From contig WLWT01000003.1 in NCBI GenBank assembly GCA_012103455.1, positions 248,001 to 312,000 of the forward strand: a stretch of DNA of 64,000 nucleotides, written 5' to 3'. The notes beneath the pieces are model-generated. The model was not told the origin of the DNA and did not search any database. It saw only the letters and a program-made list of their open reading frames with translations. Source of the DNA: Gammaproteobacteria bacterium (lineage in GTDB: Bacteria > Pseudomonadota > Gammaproteobacteria > HK1). The position numbers and the translations under genes are program-made. How positions within the stretch are numbered: position 1 is the first letter of the stretch; each line of letters begins with the position of its first letter. Of the stretch, positions 1-7,858 are shown in pieces.

Positions 1-922
1 ACAATTCTTGGTTTCTCAGGATTCTTGCCACACAATCTTGGAAGCCCATCATCAGATGGTAAGCGTTATGATTATGGTGTTGTATTACTTTTTTGTGATT
101 AGCATATTTTACAAGGAACCCTACGAAAGTAGGTACATTTGCACCTATTAGGTTAAATGACTCATCGTGCATTAATGAGTGTTTGTAGCAATTGAATAAG
201 TTATTTGAAATTTCCAAAAATTTGCTTTGGTCTTTTTCGTAGGTATCGTTTCCAAGGATTATTGCTTTAACGGGAGTGTCTTTTGCTTTCGGTGAAAGAA
301 TTGAGTCAATAGATTCATCACCTGAAGTCTTTGTTTTTTCAAAATCCGGGAAATTTACCACGAGATCGGTTAGCTGAACTAGAGAATCTAGTACTCGCCT
401 CATTATAAAGACTATTGATTCCAATTCGATTTTAAACTCGTATAGAGTCAAAGGATTGAAGGTCATCGTTCCTTTTTGTGTTAGATAAATTGCATTATTG
501 CCACCGCCTTGCAATATTATTTTGTGCATTTCCACACATTGAGCAAATTTTTTATTGATGATAATGAGCGATTGATGAATTCTCGTGCCTACTAAACTGA
601 TATTGCATAACTGAGGCATTGAAGGAAATTTCATGAAATCAGACATGTTCGGTTCAAGAAATTGGAATGTACTCATTTCTCGACCCGCGTCATAATTGAT
701 TTCTTCAACTACCGGACGCCAAAAATCGTTTTTTACAATTTTCCATGAGCCATCTTCAAATACTGGAATTTCATCATCTTCGCATTGCTCCAGGGGAGGC
801 GTGGCAATAGTCGAACCAGCGGGTATCCCCAGCCCTTTTTTGGCATCATCCTCGACTATATCGGTTCTTTCTTCTGAACCAAGATAGAACTTATAATATT
901 TTTCAAAATGATGAAGTTGCAT
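1..922 (-). CDS. Hypothetical protein, 3' end beyond window
   Basis: An uninterrupted reading frame of about 307 codons runs leftwards from an ATG at 922 off the window edge, so the C-terminus is missing. An AGGA sits six bases before the ATG. The protein begins MQLHHFEKYY. Residues about 35-75 (a proline-rich TPPL stretch, then FEDGSWKIVKNDFW) faintly resemble the end of phage tail-fibre assembly proteins, but the rest, rich in Asn, Ile, Lys and Phe, matches nothing I recognise. There is no signal peptide or membrane helix. The DNA is much more AT-rich than all genes from 1.2 kb onward, which suggests recent acquisition. The reading frame is well supported; no function is proposed. Confidence 0.7.
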   Translation of the reverse strand, partial: MQLHHFEKYYKFYLGSEERTDIVEDDAKKGLGIPAGSTIATPPLEQCEDDEIPVFEDGSWKIVKNDFWRPVVEEINYDAGREMSTFQFLEPNMSDFMKFPSMPQLCNISLVGTRIHQSLIIINKKFAQCVEMHKIILQGGGNNAIYLTQKGTMTFNPLTLYEFKIELESIVFIMRRVLDSLVQLTDLVVNFPDFEKTKTSGDESIDSILSPKAKDTPVKAIILGNDTYEKDQSKFLEISNNLFNCYKHSLMHDESFNLIGANVPTFVGFLVKYANHKKVIQHHNHNAYHLMMGFQDCVARILRNQEL

Positions 923-1202
923 GTTGTTCCTATGTTGAGGCACTTAACAGGTATTCGCCGGACATTCGTCGCGGAGTTCCACGACGGGCTGTCGTTGCTG
1001 TCCGGGGCGTTGTGTCATGTATTTATTCGTACTTCTCTAATTCCCAAAAGATTTCTACCTCTATTTCCTTTGTCAGTCAATTACTTAGTGGTAGTACTTT
1101 CCCCGCGCACCGCAATACGCGGCGCTTTATCGGATTTCAACGCGAATACTAACGGACTGTACTTCGAATTAGAGAGTTCAGACGTAGGCGCACAATAGCC
1201 AG
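923..1202. other. Intergenic region, no recognisable gene
   Basis: Base composition shifts here from AT-rich (left) to GC-rich (right), so this probably holds the junction of the acquired segment. One open frame (908-1198, +) begins inside the opposite gene and shows no family signature or ribosome binding site. Confidence 0.4.
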
Positions 1203-1628
1203 TCAATCAGCTATACCGCCGTGAAAGTGCTCGATGAAGCGGGTATCGGTATTACCCGCGATGAACTGCGGTTGATCCAGTAACCGGCGCAGGTGATGAC
1301 TTTAGCGATCATCGGACCGTAAAACGCGGTGATGGTGCCACCTTCGGTAAAGCCCGTGTCCACGCGTACAGTGGCGCTCGCCGGTGGCAGGGGAAAGCGG
1401 GTCAACAGAACCGGCGAAGGAAGAAATTTCTTCGTGCGATTTTCCGCATAGATGCGCCATTCAATGGCGTGGCCGGTGTAGCTATCGGCTAATGGCGCTA
1501 CTTTTAAACGTTCTAGCCCTGACGCGAAACCCAACCGCCGCGCTACCGGATCTTCACCCGTCACCATTTCCGTTTGCACGAATTCGCCCGTGTCATGACA
1601 GATCCGCATACCGATGCCATCGCCGCCC
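1203..1628 (-). pseudogene. Biotin carboxylase C-terminal remnant
   Basis: The reverse strand encodes the C-terminal third of an acyl-CoA carboxylase biotin carboxylase subunit. TEMVTG, GHAIEWRIYAEN, FLPSPVLLTRF and FYGPMIAKVI match the conserved end of the family, where GHAIECRIYAE and YDPMIAKV are usual. The reading then jumps frame near 1275, and the expected tail continues as LLDQPQFIAGNTDTRFIEHF before a TGA at 1203. The ATP-grasp N-terminal two thirds are absent. It lies directly downstream of a biotinyl-domain gene, so a carboxylase operon once stood here. It cannot encode an active enzyme. Confidence 0.8.
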
Positions 1629-1847
1629 TCAAGTCTCCATGATGAAAACGACGTCACCCTCGGATATAAGCGCCCCTTCTTCCACGCACACCTGCGTGAT
1701 GGTGCCTGCTTCTGGGGCGCTGATCGGGATTTCCATTTTCATGGACTCGACGATCATGAGGGTCTCGTCTTGCGCAACTTTCTGTCCCACCGCGACGACG
1801 ATCTTCCACGCCGTGCCGCTCACCTCGCTTTCAATCTTCAGTTCCAT
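1629..1847 (-). CDS. Small biotinyl/lipoyl attachment domain protein
   Basis: This is an intact 72-residue protein made almost entirely of a biotinyl domain. The biotin acceptor lysine lies in ESMKMEIP (about residues 34-41), the canonical E-x-MKM hairpin turn. A strong GGAGGG lies five bases before the ATG at 1847. Domains like this carry carboxybiotin between the biotin carboxylase and carboxyltransferase of acetyl-, propionyl- or methylcrotonyl-CoA carboxylases. The neighbouring carboxylase is only a remnant, so this protein either serves a carboxylase encoded elsewhere or is an orphan awaiting loss. The family assignment is firm; the partner enzyme is unknown. Confidence 0.8.
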   Translation of the reverse strand: MELKIESEVSGTAWKIVVAVGQKVAQDETLMIVESMKMEIPISAPEAGTITQVCVEEGALISEGDVVFIMET

Positions 1848-1920
1848 GGGAGCCCTCCAACTTACAGCCTCTATACAAAGCGCCGGAGCATAGCAGATCG
1901 GCTAGCGAGTCCGCGTAGCA

Positions 1921-2161
1921 CTAGCGAACCTGCAGCACCACCTTGCCGGTAGCGCGCCGCTGTTCAAGCATGCGCAGCGCGGCGCCAGATCAGCCAGGGC
2001 AAAACAACGCCGATATATGGCTGCAAGGCCCTATCGGCATACATCGGCGCCAGATCGGCGAACATGTTCCGGTCATGGTGCGGATGGCCGCGTGAATGGA
2101 GGCTGAACGAATAACCAGCCACGCTGATGTTCTTCAACAATAGATAGTTCGAGGCAATAGA
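1921..2161 (-). pseudogene. NADPH:quinone oxidoreductase C-terminal fragment
   Basis: Reading leftwards from the element at 2162-2303, the translation gives NYLLLKNISVAGYSF, the conserved fold near the C-terminus of zinc-independent medium-chain quinone oxidoreductases. The frame then slips near 1975, and the last strand reappears as MLEQRRATGKVVLQV before a TAG at 1921. The whole catalytic N-terminus and the NADP-binding motif are missing. The 5' end coincides with the edge of the inverted-repeat element. Confidence 0.7.
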
Positions 2162-2303
2162 GGGCACTTGCTAAAAATAGTAATTTTTTCGTGAGTGCAA
2201 GGAAGCACCGCGCGCGCAACCGTGGTGTATAGGTCATACCTGAGGATCGGAGCACGGCGCTGACGTCGCAATCGCGGAAACAGTGCATTTTTAGCAGGTG
2301 CCC
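2162..2303 (-). mobile_element. 141-bp MITE-like element, copy 1
   Basis: First of eight near-identical elements. Ends are GGGCACTTGCTAAAAAT and its inverted counterpart GGGCACCTGCTAAAAAT. It is flanked by a perfect 4-bp direct repeat, TAGA, on each side, the footprint of transposition. There is no transposase frame. 'Minus' is used for copies with the AGTCATT end on the left. It abuts the quinone oxidoreductase remnant. Confidence 0.85.
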
Positions 2304-2495
2304 TAGAGGCGGTTACCCGGCTTGTTCGAAGCGCGGTGCGTCTATGCCGTTCAGACTGTGAATACGAACAGCTTGCCGGCTTCAGCGCCGCCAGAGCGCG
2401 TGCGGGTGGAATGGCATCGCCGCAGTATGGCATACGGCAGCCAGCCGCCACCGCTGCCGGCATTCACAGCCGCGCCACTAACACTTAGGCCATGG

Positions 2496-4031
2496 CTAGA
2501 ACTCAAGCAATGGCCTCTCACCCGTGGCCTCAGCCAGTTCTCCACCCGTTACCAGCGTGGCGGCACGCTCCAGATCCGGGGCTAGGTAACGATCGTTTTC
2601 AAGCGGCGGCAGCACTTGCCGCAAACGCTTTATCACCCGCCGTAGCGGCGCACTGGTCTTAAGCGGCGAGCGAAACTCTATCCCTTGGGTAGCGCAGAGG
2701 GCTTCGATACCGAGGATGTACGCCAGATTGGTATTCATCTGCGCGAGGCGCCGGGCACCATGTGCCGCCATCGATACGTGATCCTCCTGATTCGCGCTAG
2801 TGGGGGTAGAGTCGGTGGAGCAAGGGTTGGCCAGGTGTTTGTTCTCACTCATGAGCGCCGCCGCCGTCACCTCCGCGATCATGAAGCCTGAATTCAGCCC
2901 CGGATCCGGAGTGAGAAACGGCGGCAGATCGAAGGACAAAGCGGGATCGACCATCAGCGCTACCCGGCGCTGCGCGACAGAGCCGAGTTCAGCGATGGCG
3001 AGGGCTATTTGATCAGCGGCGAAAGCGACCGGCTCAGCGTGGAAGTTGCCGCCGGAGAGAATGCCCACCTGCGGGCCGAGCACCAGTGGGTTGTCCGTGA
3101 CTGCGTTGGCTTCAATGGCGAGGGTGCGGCCCGCTTGGCGCAGGAGTTCCACACAGGCGCCGGCGACTTGTGGCTGGCAGCGGATGCAATACGGATCTTG
3201 CACCCGCGTATCACCGTCCCGGTGGCTGTCGCGAATGGCAGAGCCGGACATCAGTGTGCGCATAGCGCGGGCGACGTCGATCTGGCCGGGATGGCCGCGC
3301 AGTTGATGGATCTCGGACCGCAGCGGTGCCGTGGAGCCCATGATCGCATCGGTGGCGAGGCACGAGACCACCACTGCCGCCTCGGCGTTGCGCCACGCCG
3401 CAAACAACGCCGACAGGGCATGGGCGGTGGAGAATTGGGTGCCGTTGATGAGGGCTAGGCCCTCCTTAGCGGCAAGCGTGATCGGCGCGAGGCCCGCCTT
3501 TTCCAAAGCCGCCGCACCGGCTAGCTTACGGCCTTTGAAAGTCGCCTCGCCCCCGCCGATCAGGACTGCCGCCATATGGGCTAGTGGTGCGAGATCACCG
3601 CAAGCACCCACTGATCCTTGGCTTGGCACGACCGGGAGTACAGCACTGTTCACCATTGATTCCAGCAGCTCGATGAGGGACCAGCGCACACCGGATGCGC
3701 CCCGGGCCAGCGACAACAACTTCAGCACCATCATCAAACGTACAACCGCCGGCGGCGCTGGCGAACCCACGCCGCTTGAGTGGGACAAGATGAGATTGCG
3801 CTGCAGCGTCACGGTGTCTTTCGCCGCTATTTTGACGCTGGCCAGTTTGCCGAAGCCGGTGTTGACCCCGTACACAGGGCGCTCCCCGCAGGCGGCGAAC
3901 CGCACCTGCCGGGCCGCTTTTTCAACGGCGCCCTGGGCGCAGCGGTCGATCCGTACCGGTGTTTGCCCGGCGTGCACCCTCAACAACTGCTGGAGTGGCA
4001 CCGCGCCGGGAGTTAGGACCTCAACCGTCAC
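2496..4031 (-). CDS. hutH: Histidine ammonia-lyase (MIO site Ala-Cys-Gly)
   Basis: This enzyme deaminates L-histidine to trans-urocanate, the first step of histidine use, in the cytosol. The 511-residue length is normal for the family. Conserved blocks are visible: YGVNTGFGKLA near residue 53, NLILSHSSGVG near 80, and the active-site region GSVGACGDLAPLAHM near 140. In almost all homologues the cofactor MIO forms from Ala-Ser-Gly; here the codon is TGC, giving Ala-Cys-Gly. A Ser-to-Cys change at this position is known from studies of the Pseudomonas enzyme to allow activity, so this need not be inactivating. Translation starts at a GTG four bases after AGGAGGG, overlapping the end of hutU by 11 bases, so the two are translationally coupled. 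Confidence 0.95.
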   Translation of the reverse strand: MTVEVLTPGAVPLQQLLRVHAGQTPVRIDRCAQGAVEKAARQVRFAACGERPVYGVNTGFGKLASVKIAAKDTVTLQRNLILSHSSGVGSPAPPAVVRLMMVLKLLSLARGASGVRWSLIELLESMVNSAVLPVVPSQGSVGACGDLAPLAHMAAVLIGGGEATFKGRKLAGAAALEKAGLAPITLAAKEGLALINGTQFSTAHALSALFAAWRNAEAAVVVSCLATDAIMGSTAPLRSEIHQLRGHPGQIDVARAMRTLMSGSAIRDSHRDGDTRVQDPYCIRCQPQVAGACVELLRQAGRTLAIEANAVTDNPLVLGPQVGILSGGNFHAEPVAFAADQIALAIAELGSVAQRRVALMVDPALSFDLPPFLTPDPGLNSGFMIAEVTAAALMSENKHLANPCSTDSTPTSANQEDHVSMAAHGARRLAQMNTNLAYILGIEALCATQGIEFRSPLKTSAPLRRVIKRLRQVLPPLENDRYLAPDLERAATLVTGGELAEATGERPLLEF

Positions 4032-5703
4032 TCAACCCTCCTAACGACGGCAGCTTGAGTCCGTGTTCTCGTGCACAGCGAATAGCGTCGCCGTAACCGG
4101 CGTCGGCGTGGCGCATAACGCCGGTGGCGGGATCGTTCCACAGCACCCGCTCGATACGCTTGGCGGCGGCCGGGGTGCCATCACAGCAGATCACCATGCC
4201 GGCATGCTGCGAAAAACCCATGCCTACGCCACCGCCGTGATGAATGGAGACCCAGGTGGCGCCTGAGGCGCAGTTCAGGAGCGCGTTGAGCAGCGGCCAA
4301 TCCGACACTGCGTCGGAGCCATCTTTCATCGCCTCGGTTTCACGATTCGGCGACGCCACCGAGCCCGCATCCAGATGGTCGCGCCCGATCACTACAGGCG
4401 CTTTGAGTTCACCGTCCGCCACCATTTGGTTAAACGCGAGGCCCAAGCGGTGGCGCTGTCCCAATCCGACCCAACAGATCCTGGCGGGCAACCCCTGGAA
4501 GCTGATGCGCGCCCGCGCCATATCCAGCCAGTGATGCAAGTGGGCATCATCCGGGAGCAGTTCTTTTACCTTCTCGTCGGTGCGGTAGATATCCTGCGCA
4601 TCGCCCGATAGAGCACACCAGCGCAACGGCCCCACGCCGCGGCAAAATAGCGGGCGGATGTAAGCCGGCACGAAACCCGGAAAATCGAAGGCATTGACAA
4701 GGCCCTCTTCCCTGGCCACCTGGCGGAGGTTGTTGCCATAATCCAGCGTTGGCACACCGGCGTTCCAAAACTCGACCATGGCCGCCACCTGCTCTTTCAT
4801 CGAGGCCCGGGCAGCGGCTTCCACGGCCGCCGGCTCCGATTCACGCCGCGCCCGCCACTCAGCCAGGGTCCAACCTTTGGGCAGATAACCGTTTACCGGA
4901 TCATGCGCGGAGGTCTGATCGGTGACGATGCCGGGTTTTATCCCGCGCCGGACCAGCTCGGGAAAAATATCCGCGGCGTTCCCAAGCACCCCCACCGAAC
5001 GCGCCTCACCCGCCTCCGTCCAGCGCTCTATCATCGCCAGCGCGCCGTCAAGACTTGCTGCTCGCTCGTCCAGGTAACGGGTACGCAGGCGCAATTCGAT
5101 GCGGCTGGGATCGCACTCAACCACCAGACACGCCGCACCGGCCATGACCGCAGCAAGCGGCTGTGCGCCGCCCATGCCGCCTAAGCCCGCCGTGAGGATC
5201 CAGCGGCCCGCGAGTTGGCCACCGTAGTGCTGGCGGCCCGCCTCCCTAAAGGTCTCGTAGGTCCCCTGCACGATCCCTTGCGAGCCGATGTAAATCCAAG
5301 AGCCCGCCGTCATCTGCCCGTACATCATCAGACCTTTGCGGTCCAGTTCGTGAAAATGCGACCAATCGGCCCAGTGCGCAACGATGTTCGAATTGGCGAT
5401 GAGTACTCTGGGGGCGTCCGCGTGGGTGCGAAACACACCGACCGGCTTGCCGGACTGGACCAGTAAGGTTTCATCGTCTTCGAGCGCGCGCAGGCTCGCG
5501 GCGATGCGCTCGAAATCGTTCCAGGTGCGGGCGGCGCGGCCTATGCCGCCATAGACCACCAGTTCATGGGGATTCTCGGCCACGTCCGGGTGCAGGTTGT
5601 TCATGAGCATGCGCAACGGCGCTTCCGTTAGCCAGGACTTGGCGCTCAATTCAGCGCCGGTAGGTGGGTAGATGTCGCGCTGGTTGTGACGGGGATCGTT
5701 CAT
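4021..5703 (-). CDS. hutU: Urocanate hydratase
   Basis: This converts urocanate to 4-imidazolone-5-propionate, the second step of histidine breakdown. The 560-residue cytosolic protein shows the NAD-binding TAGLGGMGGAQ near residue 173 and the CRGVGPLRW block carrying the catalytic cysteine near residue 410, with no gaps relative to the family. A GGAGG lies five bases before the ATG. It is first in a two-gene operon with hutH, which it overlaps, and is divergent from hutF. No hutI (imidazolonepropionase) gene follows, so step three must be encoded elsewhere. Confidence 0.97.
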   Translation of the reverse strand: MNDPRHNQRDIYPPTGAELSAKSWLTEAPLRMLMNNLHPDVAENPHELVVYGGIGRAARTWNDFERIAASLRALEDDETLLVQSGKPVGVFRTHADAPRVLIANSNIVAHWADWSHFHELDRKGLMMYGQMTAGSWIYIGSQGIVQGTYETFREAGRQHYGGQLAGRWILTAGLGGMGGAQPLAAVMAGAACLVVECDPSRIELRLRTRYLDERAASLDGALAMIERWTEAGEARSVGVLGNAADIFPELVRRGIKPGIVTDQTSAHDPVNGYLPKGWTLAEWRARRESEPAAVEAAARASMKEQVAAMVEFWNAGVPTLDYGNNLRQVAREEGLVNAFDFPGFVPAYIRPLFCRGVGPLRWCALSGDAQDIYRTDEKVKELLPDDAHLHHWLDMARARISFQGLPARICWVGLGQRHRLGLAFNQMVADGELKAPVVIGRDHLDAGSVASPNRETEAMKDGSDAVSDWPLLNALLNCASGATWVSIHHGGGVGMGFSQHAGMVICCDGTPAAAKRIERVLWNDPATGVMRHADAGYGDAIRCAREHGLKLPSLGGLSDG

Positions 5704-5719
5704 GGCAGCCTCCGTTGTC

Positions 5720-5779
5720 GGCGCCCAATGGCCTGGCGCCCAATGGTCTGGCGTCCAATGATCTGGCGCCCAGTTGACC
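5720..5779. repeat. 15-bp tandem repeat, four units
   Basis: Four adjoining units of the type GGCGCCCAATGGTCT; the first three differ by one or two bases and the fourth is more diverged. It lies just upstream of hutU, within 20-80 bases of its start codon. Confidence 0.85.
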
Positions 5780-5844
5780 TCAACCCGCTAACCGGCCTAG
5801 TCCCACGCTAGCGGATTTAAGCCGGTGCCGCACCCGGACTTGTA

Positions 5845-5985
5845 GGGCACCTGCTAAAAATAGTCATTGTTTCGTGAGTGCAAGGAAGCACCGCGCGCGC
5901 AACCGCAGTGTATAGGTGATACCTGAGGATTGGAGCACGGAGCTGACACCGCAATCGCGGAAAAAGTGCATGTTTAGAGGTGCTC
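5845..5985 (-). mobile_element. 141-bp MITE-like element, copy 2
   Basis: Same family as copy 1, with ends GGGCACCTGCTAAAAAT and GAGCACCTCTAAACAT. The flanks TGTA and TTTA differ by one base, so the target duplication is degraded or absent. It lies in the promoter region of hutF, ending 83 bases before its start codon. Confidence 0.85.
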
Positions 5986-6068
5986 TTTATTCCCGGCGGG
6001 TATGTTCTTCTACGTCTAGACCGGGCTGGCGCTTATTATGTCTGGGCCTACTTCAAGAGCGATCCGCC

Positions 6069-7493
6069 ATGCGTCCTTTCTCACTTCATGCGCCACTGGC
6101 TCTACTACGTGGCGGTTGGTACCGCGACGTGCGTGTCCTCATCGGCGAGGATGGCTGCCTGGAAGACGTCCGCCATGACTCCAAGCCAGCCGCCGGGGAC
6201 CGCCGCCTCAGCGGCCGCGCGCTGCTGCCAGCGCCAGCGAATCTGCACAGTCACGGTTTTCAACGTGCCCTGGCGGGACGCATCCAACGGCACGGCCCCG
6301 GCGCGGACAGTTTCTGGAGTTGGCGCCAACTCATGTACCGGTTTCTGGCCGCGCTGACGCCGGAGATGATCGGCGCCATCACCGCCCAGGCGCAGATGGA
6401 AATGTGCGAAGCGGGCTACGGCGCCGTGGCCGAATTCCACTACTTGCATCATGCCCCGGGCGGACGCGCTTACGCCGATCCGGCGCAGACTTCGCAGAGC
6501 ATCATCGGCGCGGCTGAAGATACCGGGATCGGCCTCACGTTATTGCCGGTGCTCTACGCCGCGGGCGGGGCCGATGGCCGCGCGCCGGCTGGCGCACAAC
6601 TGCGCTTCGCATGCGACGCCGATGGCTACGGGCGGCTCTGGGCGGCGGCGGCGCGCTCGCTCAAGCGAGGCCCCGACGCATATTCAACCAGCTCATATTC
6701 AACCAGCGCATATTCAACAGGGGATTGGAACATAGGTATCGCCCCGCACTCGTTGCGCGCCGTACCGCGCCCGCTCCTCGACGAGGTGGTGGACGCTCAC
6801 CCGGCAGGTCCCGTACACATACACATCGCTGAGCAAATGGCCGAGGTGGATGAGATTGAACACGCTTGGGGCGCGCGGCCAGTGGCTTGGCTGCTAGACC
6901 ACCATGACGTTGACCGGCGTTGGTGCCTGGTACACGCCACTCACATCAATGACGAGGAATGCCACCGGCTAGCGGCAACTGGTGCCGTGGCCGGGCTTTG
7001 CCCGATCACTGAAGCCGACCTCGGCGATGGTGTATTCCCGGCGGCAGCCTTCACCGCCGCCAGCGGGCGTTTGGGTGTGGGCACCGACTCCAACATAGGT
7101 ATCACGCTAGCGGGGGAGTTGAGGCTGCTGGAGTATTCGCAACGCCTCACCCTAGGCCAGCGCAATGTATTGGCGCGAGCGGAGCAAGCCACTGGCAGGG
7201 CGCTATTCGATGCGGCTCTTAGCGGTGGTGCCGCCGCTCTTGGCCGCAACGCCGGAGCCATCGAACCTGGCCGCCTGGCCGATCTGTTGACCCTGGACAC
7301 CAACGCGGTGGGGTTACACGGCTTGAACGGCGACGAGTTACTGGACGGTTGGATTTTCTCAGCTCTAGAGTCCCCGGTCGCAGAGGTGTGGAGCGCTGGC
7401 AGACAAACCGTCGAGGCGGGGCGACACGTGGCGCGCGAAGCCATCACTGCCGGCTATCGAAAAGCCTTGGATGAGTTGATGGCGGTGGCATGA
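6069..7493 (+). CDS. hutF: Formimidoylglutamate deiminase
   Basis: This amidohydrolase removes ammonia from N-formimidoyl-L-glutamate to give N-formyl-L-glutamate, the branch of histidine degradation used instead of HutG formiminoglutamase. The protein has 474 residues. Metal ligands are visible: NLHSHG near residue 69, VHIHIAEQ near 255, VHATH near 290 and VGTDSN near 345. I chose the ATG at 6069; the frame is open farther upstream, but that part lies inside the mobile element. A 15-bp tandem repeat at 6679-6723 inserts an extra Tyr-Ser-Thr-rich loop around residues 204-218, in frame. The matching N-formylglutamate hydrolase gene is not in the window. Confidence 0.93.
   Translation: MRPFSLHAPLALLRGGWYRDVRVLIGEDGCLEDVRHDSKPAAGDRRLSGRALLPAPANLHSHGFQRALAGRIQRHGPGADSFWSWRQLMYRFLAALTPEMIGAITAQAQMEMCEAGYGAVAEFHYLHHAPGGRAYADPAQTSQSIIGAAEDTGIGLTLLPVLYAAGGADGRAPAGAQLRFACDADGYGRLWAAAARSLKRGPDAYSTSSYSTSAYSTGDWNIGIAPHSLRAVPRPLLDEVVDAHPAGPVHIHIAEQMAEVDEIEHAWGARPVAWLLDHHDVDRRWCLVHATHINDEECHRLAATGAVAGLCPITEADLGDGVFPAAAFTAASGRLGVGTDSNIGITLAGELRLLEYSQRLTLGQRNVLARAEQATGRALFDAALSGGAAALGRNAGAIEPGRLADLLTLDTNAVGLHGLNGDELLDGWIFSALESPVAEVWSAGRQTVEAGRHVAREAITAGYRKALDELMAVA
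6679..6723. repeat. 15-bp tandem repeat inside hutF, three units
   Basis: Three units of CATATTCAACCAGCT, the third diverged, encode repeated AYSTS in hutF. The unit is a multiple of three, so the frame is kept. Confidence 0.85.
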
Positions 7494-7719
7494 AACGCGC
7501 CGCCGCCACATTCGTGTAACAGCCACCGCGTTCCTGTGGCGCCAAAAACGGGTTACTCCGGCAGCGCCGCTCTAGTTAATGCCGGGCCGTTAATGACGGG
7601 CCGTTAATAACGGGCCCGGCATGGAAGCGGTATGGCCGATCATCATGGATCCTTCATGCAATTCACTGGGGATGGGGGTCCAACCACGGCTGGCCCGTTC
7701 CCGTAATACTTCATCTACG
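7494..7719. other. Gap with short coding-like remnant
   Basis: It contains a 14-bp tandem repeat at 7575-7616. The reverse strand from about 7716 to 7612 reads as protein-like sequence (VDEVLRERASRGWTPIP, then MMIGHTASMPGP) with no start and a stop at the repeat. This may be a remnant, but I cannot name the family. Confidence 0.35.
7575..7616. repeat. 14-bp tandem repeat, three units
   Basis: Three units of GTTAATGACGGGCC with one variable position region, in non-coding DNA downstream of hutF. Confidence 0.8.
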
Positions 7720-7858
7720 GGGCGCCTCTAACAATAGTCATTGTTTCGTGAGTGCAAGGAAGCACCGCGCGCACAACCGCAGTGATAGGTGATACCTGAG
7801 GATTCGAGCACGGCGCTGACGCCGCAATCGCGGAAAAAGTGCATTTTTAGCGGTGCCC
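7720..7858 (-). mobile_element. MITE-like element, copy 3
   Basis: Same family, 139 bases, ends GGGCGCCTCTAACAAT and GGGCACCGCTAAAAAT. The flanks TACG and TGAT do not match, so either no target duplication was made or a deletion removed one side. It abuts the truncated 5' end of the hyuA pseudogene, consistent with an adjacent deletion. Confidence 0.85.

Larger units (their letters stand above)
5704..6068. other. Divergent hut intergenic region
   Basis: This 365-base gap separates the divergently transcribed hutU and hutF and should hold both promoters. It contains a four-unit 15-bp tandem repeat and element copy 2. I saw no convincing HutC operator palindrome. Confidence 0.5.

Noticed and set aside
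5720..5779. 15-bp array as a CRISPR array or iteron origin
   Set aside because: Units are directly adjoining with no spacers, are few, differ in sequence at each locus and have no cas or rep gene nearby.
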